Position numbers and translations under genes: made by a program. Below the pieces are notes generated by a model. The model saw nothing but the letters and a program-made list of their open reading frames with translations. It made no database searches and was not told the DNA's origin. Source: Erwinia sp. JUb26 (GTDB lineage: Bacteria; Pseudomonadota; Gammaproteobacteria; Enterobacterales; Enterobacteriaceae). Taken from it: a stretch of 64,000 nucleotides of DNA. This document shows positions 6,859 to 15,040 of this stretch, in pieces. The DNA lies in assembly GCF_003751505.1 (NCBI RefSeq), contig NZ_RJVB01000001.1:684027-748026 (forward strand), in the 5' to 3' direction. Position 1 is the first letter of the stretch. The number at the start of each line of letters is the position of its first letter.

Positions 6859-9267
6859 ATGAACAAAGCAGGTTTTTATCTACTCTATTTAATTGGAGGG
6901 GTATTTGCGCTACTTGGCGTGCTTCTTGCCGCTGGTGGTGTATATCTCATTTCGTTAGGTGGTTCATGGTTTTATGTCTTTGCCGGTGCAGGGCTGGCGT
7001 TGACGGGTTGGATGATGATCAGGCAGCGTATCGCCGCGCTGTTGATGGCAATAATTTTGTTAGTTGTTACGACTGTTTGGGCATTCTATGAAGTTGGCTT
7101 AGACTTCTGGCAGTTAGTACCGCGCACGATTGCCTTCTTAATCGTTACCGCGATCGTGAGTGCGTTCTCCTCCATGCTGAAGACCCGCCAGGGGGCTCGC
7201 AGCATCCGACCTAAGCTGGCGTTGACGCTGACCGCCGTATTCAGCGTGGGCGTGATTGCCGTTTTCGCCGGTATGTTTCAGCCTCATCCAGAAGTCAGTG
7301 CAAAAGGAAAACCGGTCGCGCCGGTGGTCAATCCGGACGCGGGCAAGGAAGACGGCGACGACTGGCGTTCATGGGCGCGTAATTCCAGCGGGCATCGCTT
7401 TGCCCCCTTCACGCAAATTAATAAGCAGAACGTAAAAGATCTGGAGGTTGCCTGGACCTATCGCACTGGCGATCTGGCGATTAACGGTGCCGAATATCAG
7501 GTTACGCCGTTAAAAGTGGATGACACCGTTTATCTCTGTACTCCCTTCAGCAAAGTCATCGCGCTCGATCCGCAGTCGGGCAAGGAACGCTGGCGCTTCG
7601 ATCCTAAACTGAAGCCGGGTGCCGGTGAAGGTGATGGTGGTAAAGGCTGGCAGCGGTGCCGTGGCGTAGCGTATACCGAAACGCCAACCGCGAACCCGAC
7701 AGAGCTGTGCCAGGCACGTATTGTCCTGACCAGCATCGATGCCAGACTGTTTACGCTCGATGCTAAAACAGGCCAGATGTGTCCGGGCTTTGGCGACAAC
7801 GGCAGTGTTGACCTGCTGAAAGGCCTCGGCCCGCGCGCGCCGGGTGTCTACTTCCCGACTGCGGCACCAACCGTTGCCGGTGACCTGGTCGTCGTTGGTG
7901 GACTGATCGGCGATAATGACAGCGTGGGGCAACCTTCGGGCGTGGTGCGCGCCTATAACGTTCGCACTGGCGCGATTACCTGGGCCTGGGATCCAGCAAA
8001 CCCGAAACGCGGCACGCCGTTACCTGATGGCGAAGTTTATCCGCCGGAATCGCCAAACTTCTGGGGTACAGCGGCCTACGATGCCAAACTGGGGTTAATC
8101 TACATCCCAACCGGCAACCAGACGCCTGACTTCTGGAACGGAAACCGCCACGACTACGCCGATGAGTATAACGACTCCATCGTGGCCATCGATGCCAAAA
8201 CCGGTATTGATAAATGGCATTTCCGCACCGCCAACCGTGACATGTTTGACTATGATGTCTCCACTCAGCCTATTCTCTATGATATGCCGCGTGCGGACGG
8301 TTCAACCCAGCCGGTGCTGATCCAGATGACCAAGCGCGGGCAGATTTTTGTCCTCGACCGCCGTGATGGCAAGCCGGTGTACCCGGTTGAACAGCGTAAA
8401 GTCTCCACCGATGCCATGCCGGGCATGAAGCCATGGCCAACTCAGCCGTACTCTTCACTGTCGGTGGGCGTTTCGCCATTAACCGAGACGGACATGTGGG
8501 GAGCCACGATCTTCGACCAGCTCTACTGCCGCATTCAGTTTAAACAAATGCGCTGGGAAGGCGAATTCACCCCGCTGTCGGATAAAAAGAAAACGCTGAT
8601 CTGGCCGGGCTATTACGGTGGCACGAACTGGGGCGGCGGCGCGCTGGATACGTCCACGGGCACGCTTTATGTTAACGATATCCGCATGGCGATGTGGGCA
8701 CGCTTCCTGACCCGGGAAAATGCGGCGAAGGTCGGCCTTGCGCCATCAAGTGAAGGTGAATATTCCCAGCAGCTGGGGACTCCTTGGGGCGTTGAGCGTT
8801 CAATGTTCGTCTCGCCGCTCGGTGTTCCCTGCTTTAAGCCACCGTTTGGTTCAATGACGGCAATCAATATCCTGACCGGTGAAACCCGCTGGCAGGTGCC
8901 GATGGGAACGCTGCAGGATGCGCGCATCCGTAATGGCTTCCTGCCTGAAGAAGGCCTGGTCCCTCATCTGCAAATTCCGGTAGGCATGCCGACGATGGGC
9001 GGTCCGATGGTGACCAAAGGTGGTTTAACCTTCTTCCACGGTAGCCTCGATTACTACCTGCGTGCGCTGGACAGCGACACTGGCGATGAGCTGTGGCGTG
9101 GACGACTGCCGGTAGGCGGTCAGGGTGCGCCGATGACCTATATGGGTAAAGATGGTCGCCAGTATGTGGTGGTCGTGGCCGGGGGCGCAACGCGAACCGG
9201 TACCAATAAGGATCGCGGCGACTATGTGATTGCCTACGCGTTACCGCAGGAACCCGCTAAAAAATAA
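6859..9267 (+). CDS. Membrane-bound PQQ-dependent dehydrogenase, glucose/quinate/shikimate family
   Basis: An 802-residue quinoprotein dehydrogenase. Residues 1-140 form about five transmembrane helices, as in Gcd, and the remainder is a periplasmic eight-bladed propeller binding PQQ. The active-site stretch NRDMFDYDVSTQP carries acidic residues D464 and D466, at the position of the catalytic Asp of E. coli Gcd. DMWGATIFDQLYCRIQF and the closing GGQGAPMTYMGKDGRQYVVV are also family hallmarks. It oxidises a sugar or polyol in the periplasm and passes electrons to ubiquinone. It is clearly Gcd-like but diverges from E. coli Gcd over most of its length, so the substrate could be glucose, quinate or shikimate. 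No pqq synthesis genes are in the window. It is transcribed alone, with a strong terminator after it. Confidence 0.9.
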   Translation: MNKAGFYLLYLIGGVFALLGVLLAAGGVYLISLGGSWFYVFAGAGLALTGWMMIRQRIAALLMAIILLVVTTVWAFYEVGLDFWQLVPRTIAFLIVTAIVSAFSSMLKTRQGARSIRPKLALTLTAVFSVGVIAVFAGMFQPHPEVSAKGKPVAPVVNPDAGKEDGDDWRSWARNSSGHRFAPFTQINKQNVKDLEVAWTYRTGDLAINGAEYQVTPLKVDDTVYLCTPFSKVIALDPQSGKERWRFDPKLKPGAGEGDGGKGWQRCRGVAYTETPTANPTELCQARIVLTSIDARLFTLDAKTGQMCPGFGDNGSVDLLKGLGPRAPGVYFPTAAPTVAGDLVVVGGLIGDNDSVGQPSGVVRAYNVRTGAITWAWDPANPKRGTPLPDGEVYPPESPNFWGTAAYDAKLGLIYIPTGNQTPDFWNGNRHDYADEYNDSIVAIDAKTGIDKWHFRTANRDMFDYDVSTQPILYDMPRADGSTQPVLIQMTKRGQIFVLDRRDGKPVYPVEQRKVSTDAMPGMKPWPTQPYSSLSVGVSPLTETDMWGATIFDQLYCRIQFKQMRWEGEFTPLSDKKKTLIWPGYYGGTNWGGGALDTSTGTLYVNDIRMAMWARFLTRENAAKVGLAPSSEGEYSQQLGTPWGVERSMFVSPLGVPCFKPPFGSMTAINILTGETRWQVPMGTLQDARIRNGFLPEEGLVPHLQIPVGMPTMGGPMVTKGGLTFFHGSLDYYLRALDSDTGDELWRGRLPVGGQGAPMTYMGKDGRQYVVVVAGGATRTGTNKDRGDYVIAYALPQEPAKK

Positions 9268-9280
9268 GTGCGGTTAGCCC

Positions 9281-9309
9281 AAAGCAGGAGAATTATCTCC
9301 TGCTTTTTT
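9281..9309 (+). terminator. Intrinsic terminator of the PQQ dehydrogenase gene
   Basis: Perfect 11-bp stem: AAAGCAGGAGA (9281-9291), loop ATTA, TCTCCTGCTTT, continuing into a T-run. Textbook Rho-independent terminator 13 bp after the stop codon. Confidence 0.93.
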
Positions 9310-9361
9310 ACCCCCATCCCCCCGATCACTTACGCACGTCTTATCCTCCGGGCGTTAATGC

Positions 9362-9526
9362 GAACTGGAAGCCTTCAGCTTTATCTACCTTTCTCTGCTG
9401 ATATTTGGCGGTGCGGCGATGTCGACGTTTTTCCGCCAGCGTAAAAATGTGTCGCGTGCCGGAAACGGCATTATTGCGCTCCTGTTTATGGGCTTCGCGG
9501 CGCGTCTGGCGACCCTGTCCGCTTAG
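9362..9526 (+). pseudogene. C-terminal remnant of a LysE/RhtB-type exporter
   Basis: About 54 codons from 9362 to the TAG at 9524-9526 read as ELEAFSFIYLSLLIFGGAAM, then a basic RQRKN turn, then GIIALLFMGFAARLATLSA. This resembles the last two transmembrane segments of LysE/RhtB amino-acid exporters. An in-frame stop lies just upstream (9356-9358) and no start or N-terminal part is present, so it appears to be a truncated relic between the PQQ dehydrogenase terminator and the LysR gene. Assignment rests on the hydrophobic pattern and the conserved ending and is tentative. Confidence 0.5.
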
Positions 9527-9568
9527 GTTACCGTACGGCAGATTTATGCCCCGTCCTGACCGCGCCGG

Positions 9569-10492
9569 TTACAATGAGCGCGGTTGCGCTGGGAAGGAAA
9601 GCCCCTGCTGAATAAATTCAATCAGCGTACGCGTTCTGACCGGTAAATAGCGACGGTTGGAATAAAGGGCATAAAGCTGTAGCGGCGCGGCGGGCCGATC
9701 GAAATTCACCTCGATTAACCGCCCGGCAGCGATCTCCTGGTGGCATGCCTGAGTGGATAAAATCGCGAACCCGACGCCCGCAACGGCCGCTCTGCCGGCC
9801 ATCTCTCCGCTGTTCACGCGATAGCGTCCGTTTACCGACACGGTATCGAAGCCCCCTTTCCGGTTAACAAACTGCCAGGCCGCGCCGTTAAGGGCATTCA
9901 CTGTGGTAATACAGGGTAAGTGCTCAAGCTGCCTGATGTCTGTCGGCATGCCACAGCGTGAAATAAGGTCCGGGGACGCCACAACGGCACAGGGAATATC
10001 CAGCAGGTGGCGGGCAACATAATCGCAGTCCGCCATCTGTCCGCGCGTAATAATAATCGCCAGGTCCAGATCCTCTTTTAGCGACTCCAGACCGGACAAA
10101 TTGGTCGTGCAGCTGAGCTCAATATCCGGGTAGCGGCAGGCGAATTGGGCAAGAGGCGTGCCGAACAAAATCGGCCCAATCTCATTGGGAATACACAGCC
10201 GCAGGGGGCCTTTCAGCTGGACCTGGCCGGAGGTTAATTCGGCTTCGGTTTGTTCCAGCGACGCCAGTAGCGGTTTCACCCGCGTGTAGAGCAACTGCCC
10301 GGAAGGCGTCAGTTTACTGTGGCGAGTGGTGCGTTCAATGAGTTGAATATTCAGACGTTCTTCCAGCTGAGTGACGGAGCGGCTGACATTAGATGTTGGC
10401 ACATTCAGCGCTTTTGATGCGCCAACAAAGCTGCCCTGTTCAATCACCGCAACAAAAATTCTCAACGAGGTGAAGTCCAGATTACTTCGCAT
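9569..10492 (-). CDS. LysR-family transcriptional regulator
   Basis: A 307-residue LTTR. The N-terminal winged HTH is complete (FTSLRIFVAVIEQGSFVGASKALNVPTSNVSRSVTQLEERL), followed by a linker helix and a substrate-binding domain (GPLRLCIPNEIGPILFGTPLAQF onward). The family is of the CrgA/YhjC-like type with an RTRTLIEFIQQGL ending. It is transcribed divergently from the MFS transporter gene, with 102 bp between start codons, the classic arrangement in which an LTTR controls the neighbouring transporter and itself. The ligand is unknown. Confidence 0.9.
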   Translation of the reverse strand: MRSNLDFTSLRIFVAVIEQGSFVGASKALNVPTSNVSRSVTQLEERLNIQLIERTTRHSKLTPSGQLLYTRVKPLLASLEQTEAELTSGQVQLKGPLRLCIPNEIGPILFGTPLAQFACRYPDIELSCTTNLSGLESLKEDLDLAIIITRGQMADCDYVARHLLDIPCAVVASPDLISRCGMPTDIRQLEHLPCITTVNALNGAAWQFVNRKGGFDTVSVNGRYRVNSGEMAGRAAVAGVGFAILSTQACHQEIAAGRLIEVNFDRPAAPLQLYALYSNRRYLPVRTRTLIEFIQQGLSFPAQPRSL

Positions 10493-10594
10493 GAATTATC
10501 CCGAAAATGATAATAATAAAACCCTTTTTTACCAGCTAATACTCATAATTGATAGCGATTAAGCTGTGTACTTCATCAGTTTTAAGGTAGAAAA

Positions 10595-11782
10595 ATGTCG
10601 ACTTTTCAACACAACGCACCCTGGCGCCACACTAAACGTCTGGCATTAGTCATTTCATTTGTCCAGTTTGCCAACGCACTTGAATATATGGCGTTTAATC
10701 CGCTCTTTGCTTTTATGGCGGTAGATTTTACCGTACCCGTCTCCTGGTCCGGCTACGTTTCGGGTCTGTACACGTTGGGTGCGGTGATCTCCGGATTTTC
10801 TGCTTTTTTCTGGCTGGGAAGGATAAATAAAAAACGCTTTTTAATCATCAATATGGCGCTGTTGGGAATGTTAACTGGGTTCACGACGCTAACCACCCAT
10901 TTTGAGACGCTGCTGATCTTACGATTCTGCGCTGGCGCGATCGGCGGTACGACAATGGCTGCAGCGATCGGTCTGCTGATTAATCAAACGCCGGTAAACC
11001 TGCGAGGAAGAATGTTCGCCACGGTCATCGCGGCCTTCTCGGCGGTGAGCATCGCCGGCATGCCGGGCATCCTTTTTCTGTGTACTCATTACGGCTGGCA
11101 GCTGGCGCTATATGCTATCGCTTTGCTGTGCCTGCTTTCAGTTCCCCTGATACTGCTCGCCGTTCCGGCTGACAACTCATCTGAACAGACCGTGCAGCGG
11201 CCGATGTTAAAAGCGGAAACGCTGCTGTTTGCCTCTGCGAATGCTCTGGTACAGTTCAGCCCGATGCTGATCGTTCCTGTACTGGTGCCGCTGCTGACCC
11301 AGCGTCTGGGATTACCATCAGATCTGCTTCCGCTGATATTTATTGTCGGAGGCGTTGCAGGCTATCTGGCGACGAAAATGACCGGGCGGCTGTTGACGTT
11401 CTGCTCCATACCGCGGCTGGCCATCGCCTCAACGTTGCTGTTTGTGCTCAGCCTTGTTCTGCCTGCCACGGGTTATGCGGGTCCGGTGTTGTTTATGATC
11501 CTTTTTCTGGGGACCTCCTACAGCCGCCTGGTAATCTCATCCGTGGTCACGATGGCTTTCCCCGACGATCGGCAGCGTGCAGGGTTTGTGTCTCTGCAAA
11601 CGTCCTTAATGCATCTTTTGACTACCGTCGCGTTCTTTCTGTGCCCCCTGCTGCTTGGCGAAAATGACATGGCAGCAGGCAGTGTCAACAGACTCCTGCT
11701 TTTTGCCGCTGCGGCGGCTGCGATCATCCCGCTTTACCTTGCTGTTTTGCAAAAGAAACTTCGCCAGCGAGATCGTTGCTAA
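10595..11782 (+). CDS. MFS transporter (drug/metabolite efflux type)
   Basis: A 395-residue polytopic protein with about 12 transmembrane helices and the usual MFS landmarks: a gating helix ending GFSAFFWLGRINKKR (loop 2-3, motif A-like), and RFCAGAIGGTTMAAAIGLLINQTPVNLRGR spanning helices 4-5 with the conserved charged turn. It resembles DHA1-type efflux pumps such as the arabinose/chloramphenicol exporters. AAGGTAG precedes the ATG at 10595. It is divergent from a LysR gene that probably regulates it. It could export the siderophore whose receptor follows, but its own promoter shows no Fur box, so that link is weak. Confidence 0.85.
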   Translation: MSTFQHNAPWRHTKRLALVISFVQFANALEYMAFNPLFAFMAVDFTVPVSWSGYVSGLYTLGAVISGFSAFFWLGRINKKRFLIINMALLGMLTGFTTLTTHFETLLILRFCAGAIGGTTMAAAIGLLINQTPVNLRGRMFATVIAAFSAVSIAGMPGILFLCTHYGWQLALYAIALLCLLSVPLILLAVPADNSSEQTVQRPMLKAETLLFASANALVQFSPMLIVPVLVPLLTQRLGLPSDLLPLIFIVGGVAGYLATKMTGRLLTFCSIPRLAIASTLLFVLSLVLPATGYAGPVLFMILFLGTSYSRLVISSVVTMAFPDDRQRAGFVSLQTSLMHLLTTVAFFLCPLLLGENDMAAGSVNRLLLFAAAAAAIIPLYLAVLQKKLRQRDRC

Positions 11783-11887
11783 AACGAGTAGCTCTTTCCC
11801 ACCGCATCAGCTCAACGTATTGATAACGCGGGCTATATATTTTTTTACACAAGACAATGAAATCTTTACAATGAGCTGGTAAAGAAA

Positions 11888-11906
11888 AATGATTATCATA
11901 ATCATT
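11888..11906 (+). promoter_or_regulatory. Fur box
   Basis: AATGATTAT-C-ATAATCATT is a perfect 9-1-9 palindrome with the classical Fur core. It lies 31 bp upstream of the TonB-dependent receptor start and predicts iron-repressed transcription of the receptor-fhuD-fhuB operon. Confidence 0.9.
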
Positions 11907-11937
11907 TAAACCACTATTCCGCATGAGGAATGCTTTT

Positions 11938-14127
11938 ATGTCTTTTGTTGGCAGGGAAAACGGTGCCGCTAAGCGCGCATCGGTTGTTAAACATACTTTT
12001 ACCGTTTCACTCCTGGCGCTGGCGATTCATACGCTGTCCCACCCGGCGCAGGCAGCTGATACAACGCCCCCGTCGCAAAAGGATAAAGCGCAGCAGGACC
12101 TGGTGGTAACGGCGACCGCGGACGACGGTGATGCCAGCGAGGCGCAGGACTATCAGGTGAAAACCACCCATGCCGGAACCAAAATGCTGCTGGCCCCGCG
12201 TGACGTGCCGCAGTCGCTGAGCGTGGTGACAAAACAGCGTTTTCAGGATCAGGACCTGCAGTCGGTGGGCGACGTGCTGGATAACGCCACCGGCGTAGCG
12301 ACCGAGCTGATCGACAGCGAGCGCTCGGCCTACTTCGCCCGTGGCTTCCAGATCAGCAGCTACACCTATGACGATATTCCCACCTCGGTCAGCGATACCT
12401 GGAACTATGGCGACGCCGCCGAAGACACCGCGATCTATGACCGCATTGAAATCGTGCGCGGCGCGACCGGCCTGATGACGGGCGCGGGCAGCCCGGGTGC
12501 GTCGGTGAACATGGTGCGTAAGCATGCGGACAGCAAAGAGGTCACCGGCAATCTCACCGCCAGTTACGGCAGCTGGGATAAACAGCGCTATGTGGCCGAT
12601 GTCTCCTCCCCGCTTAACGAGGCGGGTACGGTGCGCGGCCGAATTGTGGCCGGCTATCAGGATCAGGACAGCTGGCTGGACCGCTACCACAAAACCAAAA
12701 AATTCCTCTACGGCGTGATTGATGCCGACCTGACCGACAATACCACCCTGTCTCTCGGTTACGACTACCAGCAGAGTAATACCGGAAACCCAACCTGGGG
12801 CGGCCTGCCGACCTGGTACAGCGACGGTTCACGCACCCGCTTTAACCGCAGTACCAACCCGGCGGCTGACTGGACGCGCTACAGTACGGATTCCCGCAAA
12901 ATCTTTGCCAACGTCAGCCACAACTTTGACAACGGCTGGTCGTTCCGCGTCAATGCCACCCACGCGGAAGAAACCTTTAACGATAAGCTGCTTTACGTGA
13001 TGGAGTTTCCGGACGCCACCACCGGCCAGGGTGTCTCTGGCTTTGGCAGCCAGGACCGCGGCAAGCGCAAGCTGGAATCAGTGGATACCTACGCCAGCGG
13101 CCCGTTTGAACTGGCCGGTCGCCAGCATGAGCTGGTTGCAGGCGTCAGCTACAGCCGTCAGCACAACGCCACATACAGCGCCGACGGCGCGCTGGATTAT
13201 GACCAGATGGGCGATTTCAATAGCTGGGACGGCAGCGCACAGGAGCCGGAATGGGGCGACTGGTATCTGAATGCCGATGACGTCGTGCGGCAGAAATCCG
13301 CCTATACCGCCGCGCGCTTCTCGCTGGCCGATCCGCTGGCGCTGATTCTGGGTGCACGCTATACCGAGTGGAGCACCATAGGCAGCAGCGGCGACGTCAG
13401 CAAAAACAACATTACGCCGTACGGTGGCCTGGTCTATGACATCAACGATACCTGGTCCGCTTACGCCAGCTATACCTCGATCTTCCAGCCGCAAACCTAC
13501 CGCGATCGCGACGGTAAGTACCTGTCACCGGTCACCGGTAAAAACTATGAAACCGGCCTGAAATCCGACTGGTACAACGGACGTCTGACCGCCACCTTCG
13601 CCGTGTTCCGCATCGAGCAGGAAAACGCCGCGCAGGCCGACGGCGACAACTTCGTTAACGGATCCAGCGAGCAGGCCTACTACTCGACCAAAGGCGCGGT
13701 CAGCAAGGGTGCCGAGTTTGAGATCAACGGTGCGGTTACCGACAATCTGCAAATGACCTTCGGCGCCACGCGCTATGTGGCAAAAGATACGGAAGGCCGC
13801 TTCAACAGCAATATGCCGCAGACCTCCTTCAAACTGTTCACCCGCTACCAGCTGCCGATGCTGCGCGAGCTGACCGTGGGCGGCGGCGTCAACTGGCAGA
13901 GCCGCACCTTCCAGGATGCGACAGGACCGGACGGCGAAACCACCCGCGTTTACCAGAGCAGCTATCCGCTGGCGAACCTGTTTGCTCGCTACCAGGTTAA
14001 CAAGCAGGTGGCCGTGCAGGCCAACGTCAATAACCTGTTTGACCGCAGCTACTACTCCTGGCTGAGCGACTACGCCGTGTACGGCGCGCCGCGCAACTAC
14101 TCGGTCAGCGTTTCCTATGCCTTCTGA
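11938..14127 (+). CDS. TonB-dependent ferric-siderophore receptor (hydroxamate type)
   Basis: Outer-membrane receptor of 729 residues from the chosen start. GAGGA at 11926-11930 favours the ATG at 11938 over the in-frame ATG at 11923. A signal peptide ends at HPAQA-ADTT; a TonB-box-like DLVVTA follows. The plug domain has DVPQSLSVVTKQRF, the YDRIEIVRGATGLMTGAGSPGASVNMVRK signature, and the 22-strand barrel ends in the terminal aromatic YSVSVSYAF. The siderophore-receptor subfamily resembles FhuE/FoxA receptors. Linkage to fhuD and fhuB, with overlapping genes, indicates a ferric hydroxamate ligand (ferrioxamine, coprogen or similar); which one cannot be read. A Fur box lies directly upstream. 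Confidence 0.9.
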   Translation: MSFVGRENGAAKRASVVKHTFTVSLLALAIHTLSHPAQAADTTPPSQKDKAQQDLVVTATADDGDASEAQDYQVKTTHAGTKMLLAPRDVPQSLSVVTKQRFQDQDLQSVGDVLDNATGVATELIDSERSAYFARGFQISSYTYDDIPTSVSDTWNYGDAAEDTAIYDRIEIVRGATGLMTGAGSPGASVNMVRKHADSKEVTGNLTASYGSWDKQRYVADVSSPLNEAGTVRGRIVAGYQDQDSWLDRYHKTKKFLYGVIDADLTDNTTLSLGYDYQQSNTGNPTWGGLPTWYSDGSRTRFNRSTNPAADWTRYSTDSRKIFANVSHNFDNGWSFRVNATHAEETFNDKLLYVMEFPDATTGQGVSGFGSQDRGKRKLESVDTYASGPFELAGRQHELVAGVSYSRQHNATYSADGALDYDQMGDFNSWDGSAQEPEWGDWYLNADDVVRQKSAYTAARFSLADPLALILGARYTEWSTIGSSGDVSKNNITPYGGLVYDINDTWSAYASYTSIFQPQTYRDRDGKYLSPVTGKNYETGLKSDWYNGRLTATFAVFRIEQENAAQADGDNFVNGSSEQAYYSTKGAVSKGAEFEINGAVTDNLQMTFGATRYVAKDTEGRFNSNMPQTSFKLFTRYQLPMLRELTVGGGVNWQSRTFQDATGPDGETTRVYQSSYPLANLFARYQVNKQVAVQANVNNLFDRSYYSWLSDYAVYGAPRNYSVSVSYAF

Positions 14128-15040
14128 TGTTGACACTTCCCGGCGGTTCGCCGGGAGGACCGCGCTTCGTGTTGATTTGCCGCGCCGTCGTCTGCTGACG
14201 GCGCTGGCTCTTTTACCGCTCTTTCCCCTGGCATCGGCACGAGCCGCCGTGCCGCAGCGTATTATTGCGCTGGAGTGGCTGCCGCTGGAGATGCTGTTTG
14301 CCCTCGGCGTTACGCCGCTGGGTGCCGCCGATACGCACGATTACAGCATCTGGGTGGCTGAACCGGCTATTCCACCGGCGGTACTGGATATTGGCCGCCG
14401 TTCCGAACCCAACCTGGAATACATCGCCGAGCTGAGGCCGGATCTGCTGCTGTTTTCCGAAGGCTACGGGCCGCGTTCGTCACAGCTGAATACCATCGCA
14501 CCGTCGATGGAGTTCAGCTTTACCAGCGAACGGGGCGAGCCGCTGCGCACCGTCAGTGACGGTCTGCTGAAGCTGGCCGACCGGCTGGAAAAGTCTCAGG
14601 CTGGGCGCGATCATTTAGCCTGGTTCGATCGCCAGTTAGAGGACGCACGCGGCCAGCTTGCGGGCTTCCGCAGACAGCCGCTGCTGGTGTTTACCCTGGT
14701 CGACGACCGCCACGTGATGATCCTCGGAAAAAACAGCCTGTTTGGTAACGTGATGGCCCGCCTGGGCATTGAAAACGCCTGGCAGGGCGATGACAACGGC
14801 TGGGGAACGGCGATGGTCGGCCTTGAGCGCCTGGCGACCCTGCCGCCGCTGCGCGCCGTCTGCCTGGACCATCGCGATGAACAGGCGAGAACTCGGGTGG
14901 CCGCCACGCCGCTGTGGCAGGCGATCCCGTTCGTCAGGGATAACATGCTGCGTACCGTGCCCGCTCTGTGGATCTTCGGCGCCACCCTTTCCGCTCTGCG
15001 CTTCTGCCGGATGCTGCAGCAACAGGAACAACAATGGTAA
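14117..15040 (+). CDS. fhuD: Iron-hydroxamate periplasmic binding protein FhuD
   Basis: A 307-residue class III binding protein that recalls E. coli FhuD along its length: QRIIALEWLPLEMLFALGV near the start, RSEPNLEYIAELRPDLLLFSEGYGP, LFGNVMARLGIENAWQG, and a final TVPALWIFGATLSALRFCRML. The export signal contains RRRLLTALALLPLFPLASARA, a twin-arginine-like motif as in E. coli FhuD (SRRRLLTA). The ATG at 14117 overlaps the end of the receptor gene; a downstream GTG (14169) is possible and would give a shorter n-region. It carries Fe-hydroxamates from the outer-membrane receptor to FhuB. Its stop overlaps the fhuB start. Confidence 0.92.
   Translation: MPSDVDTSRRFAGRTALRVDLPRRRLLTALALLPLFPLASARAAVPQRIIALEWLPLEMLFALGVTPLGAADTHDYSIWVAEPAIPPAVLDIGRRSEPNLEYIAELRPDLLLFSEGYGPRSSQLNTIAPSMEFSFTSERGEPLRTVSDGLLKLADRLEKSQAGRDHLAWFDRQLEDARGQLAGFRRQPLLVFTLVDDRHVMILGKNSLFGNVMARLGIENAWQGDDNGWGTAMVGLERLATLPPLRAVCLDHRDEQARTRVAATPLWQAIPFVRDNMLRTVPALWIFGATLSALRFCRMLQQQEQQW

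Noticed and set aside
12007..12690. 227-codon antisense frame in the TonB receptor gene
   Set aside because: It is the reverse-strand shadow of a well-supported receptor gene, with no ribosome site or protein motif.
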